In this document: positions 1 through 3,961 of the stretch, piece after piece
Layout of the letters: each line of letters opens with the position of its first letter
Numbering within the stretch: position 1 is the first letter of the stretch
From: Candidatus Shapirobacteria bacterium UBA2283
Lineage (GTDB): Bacteria; Patescibacteriota; Microgenomatia; UBA12405
Direction: 5' to 3'
Length of the DNA stretch: 5,517 bases
Assembly (NCBI GenBank): GCA_002345725.1
Contig: DDWP01000016.1
Span: 1-5,517 of the forward strand
The notes under the pieces: generated by a model
Seen by the model: the letters and a program-made list of their open reading frames with translations, nothing else
What the model was told of the DNA's origin: nothing
Databases searched by the model: none
Program-made: the position numbers and the translations under genes

Positions 1-3
1 TTA

Positions 4-12
4 TGTTATCAT
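4..12 (+). promoter_or_regulatory. Extended -10 promoter for the small membrane-peptide/PBP unit
   Basis: The sequence TGTTATCAT fits the extended -10 pattern TGnTATnnT, with five of six matches to TATAAT. It ends six bases before the GTG at 19, so transcription would start at or within a base or two of that GTG and give a leaderless message. The same geometry appears before the gene starting at 3910. The -35 region lies outside the window and cannot be judged. The element is short and sits at the window edge, so chance is possible. Confidence 0.45.
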
Positions 13-18
13 TTATAG

Positions 19-138
19 GTGAAAGTATTTGGTAAAAAAATTAATAATAAGTCGTTAACAAAAGTTGTCTTGGTAATAACCATGATGGCTTTGATGTTTA
101 GTAGCATAATCCCCTTCTTAGATGTAATAAGCCAATGA
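19..138 (+). CDS. Small single-pass membrane or signal-like peptide, 39 aa, coupled to PBP
   Basis: This short frame starts with GTG immediately after an in-frame TAG (16-18) and ends with TGA at 136-138, overlapping the ATG of the penicillin-binding protein by ATGA. The product has a basic amino end (about residues 2-15, with five Lys) and then a long hydrophobic stretch (about residues 16-37, rich in Val, Ile, Leu, Met and Phe). That is the shape of a single transmembrane helix or an uncleaved signal anchor, amino end in the cytoplasm. No Shine-Dalgarno is seen; an extended -10 just upstream suggests leaderless translation. The four-base overlap implies that ribosomes ending here restart on the PBP gene. 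I do not recognise the family. It could be a small partner of the PBP or a translated leader whose main job is coupling. A later start among the ATGs at 82-96 is possible but would remove the basic end. Confidence 0.55.
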   Translation: MKVFGKKINNKSLTKVVLVITMMALMFSSIIPFLDVISQ

Positions 139-2822
139 GGAATCGGTTGTCGCTTGTATACCAAAAAGTTATTTTCTTTTATAACTTAGTTATGAATAAA
201 ACTAGGCAAGGATTAGGTCGTTTTAAGTCAGCATTGAAAACTAGACGGTTTTGGTACCGGGCGGTAATTGGTCTTCTGGTGTTGACGGTGATAAGTGTAT
301 TTGCGTTATTGGCGGTGTTTGCTTGGTTTTCAAAAGATTTGCCGACACCTAATAAAGTAGTTAGGAGAGATGGTTTCTCGAGTCGAATCTACGATAGGAA
401 CGGTGAATTGCTTTATGATGTTTACAAGGATGCTAAGAGAGTGCCTGTGGTATGGGAAGATGTCCCAGAGTCATTGAAGAATGCGACGATTGCAGTGGAA
501 GATAAGGATTTTTATAAACATTCTGGTTTTGATCCTTTGGCCCCATTTAGAATAGTTAAAAATGTGTTTTATTTTAAAAAACTGACTGGTGGTTCGACTC
601 TAACCCAACAATTGGTTAAAAATGTATTGTTAACTTCGGACGTGACGGTAACTCGAAAGATAAAAGAGTTTATTTTGGCGGTGCAAATAGAGGCGAAGTA
701 TAAAAAGAGCGAGATATTGTTAATGTATTTAAATGAAGCACCGTATGGTGGAGCGGCTTGGGGAGTAGGTATAGCAGCAGAACAATATTTTGGAAAAGCT
801 ATTAAGGACTTAACTTTGGCAGAATCGGCGATCTTGGCTGGGTTACCTCAGAGGCCGAGCGCTTATTCGCCTTTTTCAAAAACTCCTCGATTGTTTGTTG
901 ATAGAACAGCACATGTGCTGGAAAGAATGGTAGAAGACGGATATATTGATGATGCTTTGCGCCAGACGACATTGGAAGAAGTTAAAAATTACCAGTTTAG
1001 AGATAGTAAAAGCCAACTAGTTAGCCCACATTTTGTATTTTGGGTTAAAGATGAATTGGCTAAAAAGTATGGAGAGGAAGTGGTTGAAGGTGGTGGTTTG
1101 AAAATAACTACAACATTAGACTTGGCTTTGCAAAATAAAGTTCAAGAAATCGTGACTCAGGAAATTGATAAGGTGGAAAATCTGGGTATTAGTAATGGAG
1201 CTGCCATAGTTATAGATCCAACTAATGGTCAGATATTGGCAATGGTTGGTTCAAGGGGGTATGGTAGTGATAAAACTGATGGACAGTTTAATGTGGTAAC
1301 TCAAGCGTTAAGACAGCCTGGATCAGCAATTAAGCCAATTACTTATCTGACGGCGATTAAAAGAGGATATACTCCGGCGACAATGATTATGGATACGCCG
1401 GTAACGTTTCCTGGATCTCCTGGTCAGAAAGATTATTCACCTCAAAACTATACTGGTAAATTTGTAGGACCGATATCTTTAGCGGCAGCTTTGGGTAACT
1501 CAATAAACACAACGGCAGTGAAGTTGTTGGCTAATGTGGGTGTGGAGAACATGTTGCAACAAGCATTTGATATGGGGCTGACCACTTTTGAACCAACGCC
1601 GGAGAATCTGCGAAGGTTTGGGCTAGCAGTAACACTGGGAGGAGCTGAGGTGTATATGATTGACTTGGCTTCGGCTTACGGAGCTTTTGCTAACGGTGGG
1701 TTGAAAACTGAGCCAATTGGAGTACTTAAAGTTGAGGATAGAAATGGTAGGGTTTTGGAGGAATTTCGTCAAATTGAAGGCAAGAGAGTGATGACTGCTC
1801 AAGAAGCATTTATTATCTCTAATATTTTACAAAATAATGCTAATCGAGAAATAACTTTTGGAGCAGTGAATGGATTGATAGTGCCAAACTATCAAGTAGC
1901 AGTGAAGACTGGTACTACTAATGATAAAAAAGATAACTGGACGATAGGTTGGACACCAAATTTATTGGCGACAGTGTGGGTGGGTAATAATGATAATACA
2001 CCGATGGGAAAAGTGGCTTCAGGTGTGTCGGGAGCAAGCCCAATATGGAAAAAGATAATGCAATATGCTTTGCCTTTACGTAATAAACAAGATTTTTCGA
2101 TACCTGAAAAAATTGTCAATTTGGAAGTAGATCGAGTGTCTGGATATTTGGCTCACGATGGTTTTCCGGCTTACAATACTTACTTTATTGACGGGACACA
2201 ACCAAAGGTAAATGATCCAATTCATTTGAAACTTAAGGTATGTAAAGATAAGTCGGGTATCGCTCCACCAGAAGATGTGGCTAATAACAATTATGATGAA
2301 AAGGAATTCTTTAGTTTTAGAGAAGAAGATCCCATCTCTAAAGACGGAAAAAATAGGTGGCAAGAGGGAATTGATAAATGGATATCGGAACAGGTTGATA
2401 AAGATAAATATTATCCCCCGACGGGCTTTTGTCGAAACGATGGAACTTTGACGGTTGGTTTTGATAGCCCGAGTGATAGATCTACGGTGGGGAACGATGT
2501 AGATATTAAAATATCGACGAGTTCGTTGAAAAAAATTACTGAAGTTAAAGTGTGGGCAAATGGTTCGGAGATAAAGTCATTTAGCGACAGACCTTTTGAA
2601 GGGAGAGTAAACCTGAGTGATGGTCTATATACATTGAAAGTAAAAGCTACCGATCGTGATGGGGCTAGCGTAGAGAGAGAAGTCAAGATTGGAGTAAACA
2701 AACCTTGGGACTGGGCACCATCCCCGACCCCGACAGAGGTATTGCCAACTCCCACTTTGATACCGGTATCACCGACCATAGGGACGACGATACCTTTGGT
2801 AGTAACACCTAGTTCGACATAG
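135..2822 (+). CDS. Class A penicillin-binding protein (PBP1A-type glycosyltransferase/transpeptidase)
   Basis: This bifunctional enzyme polymerises lipid II into glycan strands and cross-links their stem peptides at the outer face of the membrane. The 895-residue protein has a basic cytoplasmic end, one membrane helix (about 41-65) and a GT51 domain (about 85-260). GT51 motifs are complete: EDKDFYKH with catalytic Glu122, GGSTLTQQ (152-159), RKIKE with the second Glu178, KSEILLMYLN (191-200) and the AAEQYF segment. The transpeptidase domain (about 350-640) has SAIK with nucleophile Ser397 and Lys400, SIN (456-458) and KTG (591-593). After a linker (about 655-770, with Cys703 and Cys766) comes a beta-rich Ig-like domain (about 772-854) and a Pro/Thr/Ser tail (861-895). 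ATG 135 is chosen because it overlaps the preceding stop; ATG 192 would remove 19 residues without harming any domain. Neither start has a clear ribosome site. All catalytic residues are present, so it should be active. Symbol pbpA/mrcA/ponA is not assigned. Confidence 0.96.
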   Translation: MRNRLSLVYQKVIFFYNLVMNKTRQGLGRFKSALKTRRFWYRAVIGLLVLTVISVFALLAVFAWFSKDLPTPNKVVRRDGFSSRIYDRNGELLYDVYKDAKRVPVVWEDVPESLKNATIAVEDKDFYKHSGFDPLAPFRIVKNVFYFKKLTGGSTLTQQLVKNVLLTSDVTVTRKIKEFILAVQIEAKYKKSEILLMYLNEAPYGGAAWGVGIAAEQYFGKAIKDLTLAESAILAGLPQRPSAYSPFSKTPRLFVDRTAHVLERMVEDGYIDDALRQTTLEEVKNYQFRDSKSQLVSPHFVFWVKDELAKKYGEEVVEGGGLKITTTLDLALQNKVQEIVTQEIDKVENLGISNGAAIVIDPTNGQILAMVGSRGYGSDKTDGQFNVVTQALRQPGSAIKPITYLTAIKRGYTPATMIMDTPVTFPGSPGQKDYSPQNYTGKFVGPISLAAALGNSINTTAVKLLANVGVENMLQQAFDMGLTTFEPTPENLRRFGLAVTLGGAEVYMIDLASAYGAFANGGLKTEPIGVLKVEDRNGRVLEEFRQIEGKRVMTAQEAFIISNILQNNANREITFGAVNGLIVPNYQVAVKTGTTNDKKDNWTIGWTPNLLATVWVGNNDNTPMGKVASGVSGASPIWKKIMQYALPLRNKQDFSIPEKIVNLEVDRVSGYLAHDGFPAYNTYFIDGTQPKVNDPIHLKLKVCKDKSGIAPPEDVANNNYDEKEFFSFREEDPISKDGKNRWQEGIDKWISEQVDKDKYYPPTGFCRNDGTLTVGFDSPSDRSTVGNDVDIKISTSSLKKITEVKVWANGSEIKSFSDRPFEGRVNLSDGLYTLKVKATDRDGASVEREVKIGVNKPWDWAPSPTPTEVLPTPTLIPVSPTIGTTIPLVVTPSST

Positions 2823-2875
2823 ATTGATCTACAAAGATATCCATAGAATAGGCAGTATTTATTTTGATATAGTTG

Positions 2876-2912
2876 TTAGCAGTCACCAGTGGTGACTGCT
2901 AAGTGGTTTTTT
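2876..2912 (+). terminator. Intrinsic terminator after the PBP gene
   Basis: Two perfect 13-base arms (2876-2888 and 2890-2902) surround a single central base; the real loop is several bases wide. A run of six T lies at 2907-2912, four bases after the stem. On the other strand the bases after the stem (AACAACTATATC) contain no T-run, so it should stop transcription only on the plus strand, that is, the PBP unit. The stem also contains the last codons and stop of the minus-strand small gene ending at 2883. Confidence 0.75.
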
Positions 2913-3053
2913 GGCTTTTTCTTTGTCTGCCGGTGTTGGCTGGCGAGTGATAATGTCGGGAAGAACGTTCACCTCTGCTGGCGGCAGATCTTTTAGCTGT
3001 TCATTTATTTTCTGGGCGGTTGGGCCAACTTTTGGCCAGATGTCTTTTTTCAT
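2883..3053 (-). CDS. Small proline- and lysine-rich hypothetical protein, 56 aa
   Basis: Reading the minus strand, an ATG at 3053-3051 opens 56 codons ending in TGA at 2885-2883. The ATG overlaps the TGA of the preceding 59-codon gene by ATGA, the usual arrangement of translationally coupled genes and the main reason to believe both. The product begins MKKDIWPKVG, carries eight prolines, has no cysteine and no membrane segment, and ends with a lysine-rich part (44-49) and SSHHW. It is probably a soluble, largely unstructured or single-helix protein; residues 12-23 could form an amphipathic helix. The last few codons and the stop lie within the terminator hairpin of the convergent PBP gene, so the tail may be shaped by the hairpin and not by protein function. 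I do not recognise the family and assign no function. Confidence 0.5.
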   Translation of the reverse strand: MKKDIWPKVGPTAQKINEQLKDLPPAEVNVLPDIITRQPTPADKEKAKKPLSSHHW

Positions 3054-3229
3054 TTGTGTCTAACTTTTAACTCTGGTGGGTTGTCCGATTTGAAGACGGG
3101 GGTTTGTGGCCGCTGTTCAGCTGCAGGAACTTGAGGACTGTTTCTGATTCTAGCTAGGACATCTGACGTGTATATAGTTTCTGGCCTGAAACCTGGTTGG
3201 AGCGTATCTTTGTTATTTTGTTGTGACAT
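3050..3229 (-). CDS. Small proline-rich polar hypothetical protein, 59 aa
   Basis: This minus-strand frame runs from ATG at 3229-3227 to TGA at 3052-3050 and shares four bases with the next small gene. The product starts MSQQNNKDTLQPGFRPE, contains eight prolines, is rich in Gln, Asn and charged residues, and has no cysteine or hydrophobic run. By eye it uses more C-ending codons (AAC, TTC, GTC, ACC) than random AT-rich intergenic DNA would give, which supports coding. Residues 22-30 (SDVLARIRN) are the only clearly helical-looking part; the rest looks disordered. No Shine-Dalgarno precedes the ATG, as for the other genes here. The pair could be a small two-protein module such as a toxin-antitoxin or an adaptor pair, but nothing in the sequence shows this. 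Function unknown. Confidence 0.55.
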   Translation of the reverse strand: MSQQNNKDTLQPGFRPETIYTSDVLARIRNSPQVPAAEQRPQTPVFKSDNPPELKVRHK

Positions 3230-3240
3230 TGTTTTGTTAA

Positions 3241-3248
3241 TTTATATA
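3241..3248 (-). promoter_or_regulatory. Possible -10 element before the small gene pair
   Basis: Minus-strand TATATAAA lies eleven bases before the ATG at 3229 and would give a leader of only a few bases. It has no TG extension and no convincing -35 at 16-18 bases upstream, in an AT-rich stretch where such matches are common. The alternative is readthrough transcription from the unit to the right, past the terminator at 3424-3402. Confidence 0.25.
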
Positions 3249-3320
3249 TTTACCTATTACTAGGATTTGTTGTTTTATTTATTTTTAAGAATAATCATAG
3301 GCGATATTAATAATTGATTT

Positions 3321-3348
3321 ATCCCGATGAACCTTCGGTTATCGGGAT
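3321..3348 (-). repeat. Palindromic stem-loop, 12 bp with one bulge
   Basis: Outer arms ATCCCGAT (3321-3328) and ATCGGGAT (3341-3348) are perfect inverted copies. Inner arms AACC (3330-3333) and GGTT (3337-3340) enclose a three-base loop, with one unpaired base at 3329. Neither side is followed by a good T-run, so a terminator role is weak on both strands. It could be a repeated extragenic palindrome or the last stem of a structured minus-strand RNA. Strand is given as minus only because of its neighbours. Confidence 0.6.
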
Positions 3349-3352
3349 TGTG

Positions 3353-3397
3353 TCTTTAGGCAAAATTTGGCGCTATGCTTCAAATTTCACCTAAAGA
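3353..3397 (-). repeat. Long stem-loop, 17 bp as minus-strand RNA
   Basis: Arms 3353-3369 and 3381-3397 enclose an 11-base loop. As minus-strand RNA, all 17 positions pair, including two adjacent G-U wobbles in the middle. As plus-strand RNA the same two positions are C-A mismatches. This bias suggests that the structure works as minus-strand RNA. It begins only four bases after the T-run of the terminator at 3424-3402, so it would be transcribed only on readthrough or from a separate promoter. It is not followed by a T-run. Confidence 0.6.
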
Positions 3398-3401
3398 AAC
3401 T

Positions 3402-3424
3402 AAAAAAGCCTCCTTGCGGAGGCT
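3402..3424 (-). terminator. Intrinsic terminator downstream of pheT and the 113-aa gene
   Basis: On the minus strand a perfect 7-bp stem, AGCCTCC and GGAGGCT, closes a GCAA tetraloop and runs straight into six T (3407-3402). This is a textbook intrinsic terminator, placed about 145 bases after the stop of the 113-residue gene. On the plus strand the stem is followed by TGTTGATTTTTT, a less well placed T-run, and no plus-strand gene needs it. Its 5' arm can instead pair with 3474-3458 (see the attenuator entry). Confidence 0.85.
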
Positions 3425-3481
3425 GTTGATTTTTTATGACTCTAGGTCTTTTATATCATCAACAATCCTCCGCAGTGCGGA
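3402..3481 (-). promoter_or_regulatory. Candidate transcription attenuator (competing hairpins)
   Basis: Minus-strand RNA here can fold in mutually exclusive ways. Segment 1 (3474-3458) pairs with segment 2 (3430-3415): eight pairs (TGCGGAGG with CCTCCGCA), a bulged A, a G-U wobble, then seven pairs (TGTTGAT with ATCAACA). Segment 2 includes the 5' arm and loop of the terminator (3424-3414), so this stem would stop the terminator from forming. A third small hairpin, TCCGC (3481-3477) with GCGGA (3473-3469), would tie up segment 1 and free the terminator. This order is typical of attenuators and some riboswitches. I do not recognise a known ligand-binding RNA or T-box core. The downstream genes that readthrough would reach are the two small ones at 3229-2883. 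The signal could also be only a duplicated terminator arm. Confidence 0.45.
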
Positions 3482-3518
3482 TAAGACGTTTGACAATAAT
3501 AAGAGACATAAAGGACAT
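3459..3518 (-). CDS. Possible 19-aa leader peptide overlapping the attenuator
   Basis: An ATG at 3518-3516 opens 19 codons ending in TGA at 3461-3459, inside segment 1 of the alternative stem described above. The peptide has six Leu, Ile or Val residues, mostly in the centre, but no run of a single amino acid. A ribosome on it would cover the small hairpin and segment 1, which is where a leader peptide must act. A frame this short is expected by chance and there is no ribosome site, so only its position supports it. Confidence 0.2.
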   Translation of the reverse strand: MSFMSLIIVKRLIRTAEDC

Positions 3519-3568
3519 GGGGTTATGATATAGAAATCTACTACGAGTGTAAAGGGGGAAAATGTTAC

Positions 3569-3910
3569 TTATCTTTGGACTCTATGTAAGCACACTGGTT
3601 GTACCAATCCGCCAAACTTTTCTCCTGCTTCGAGAATGGTCATGTATCCTGGGATAATTTTTACACTTTCGTCTCCAAAAGTTATTTTACTTACTTCCTG
3701 GCCGTTATGTTCGGTGTGGTCGACTCTGGCTACTCTACCGAAGTTTCGGTTTTGGGTAGCTTTTTGTTGTGTTAACTGATGACATACTCCTCGCAATTCA
3801 GGCTCTACATGTAATTTCATTCCCATACTTCTAGCAATTTCAATTTGACCCATGATTTCTGTGGGACCTCCACCAACAACTCCAGATGGTATAAGACGTC
3901 TCGTTTCCAT
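3569..3910 (-). CDS. Hypothetical protein, 113 aa, downstream of pheT
   Basis: The minus-strand frame starts at ATG 3910-3908 and ends at TAA 3571-3569. The start is supported by a perfect extended -10 five bases upstream. The protein has no membrane segment or signal peptide. It opens with a glycine-rich turn (SGVVGGGPTE, residues 9-18), followed by a likely helix (about 19-29) and KLHVEPELRGV (32-42). The middle is polar (44-72, rich in Gln, Asn and His), and the end looks beta-rich (73-90) and then helical. Cysteines are at 43 and 107, too far apart to call a metal site. It lies 51 bases after pheT with no terminator between, so it may be read both with pheT and from its own promoter. I do not recognise the family; balanced composition and the promoter fit argue that it is a real gene. 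Confidence 0.7.
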   Translation of the reverse strand: METRRLIPSGVVGGGPTEIMGQIEIARSMGMKLHVEPELRGVCHQLTQQKATQNRNFGRVARVDHTEHNGQEVSKITFGDESVKIIPGYMTILEAGEKFGGLVQPVCLHRVQR

Positions 3911-3915
3911 ATCAA

Positions 3916-3924
3916 ATTATATCA
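3916..3924 (-). promoter_or_regulatory. Perfect extended -10 promoter, leaderless start of the 113-aa gene
   Basis: On the minus strand TGATATAAT matches the extended -10 consensus TGnTATAAT at every defined position. The TATAAT ends five bases before the ATG at 3910, so transcription should begin at or right next to the start codon. No convincing -35 is found 16-18 bases upstream, which is normal for extended -10 promoters. It sits in the gap between pheT and the downstream gene, giving that gene independent expression. Confidence 0.65.
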
Positions 3925-3961
3925 CAATATAGGATACTTACTAGTTGGCATGCTTTAATTT

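Noticed and set aside
1892..2119. Minus-strand open frame of 75 codons inside the PBP gene
   Set aside because: It lies fully antisense to the transpeptidase domain, whose KTG motif and conserved surroundings explain the sequence; the product has no recognisable feature.
2076..2363. Minus-strand open frame of 95 codons inside the PBP gene
   Set aside because: Antisense shadow of the PBP linker region, with an odd aromatic-rich composition and no start signal.
2411..2779. Minus-strand open frame of 122 codons under the Ig-like domain and tail
   Set aside because: The composition mirrors the antisense of the Pro/Thr/Ser tail (Gly/Val repeats), and the plus-strand frame is clearly coding.
3490..3529. 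Plus-strand TTGACA (3490-3495) with TATGAT (3524-3529) as a promoter
   Set aside because: The spacer is 28 bases, far from the usual 16-18, and no plus-strand gene follows.
2823..3568. tRNA or known structured RNA in the gap
   Set aside because: No cloverleaf with a GTTCNANNC-type T-loop and no SRP, RNase P, tmRNA or T-box signature was seen on either strand.
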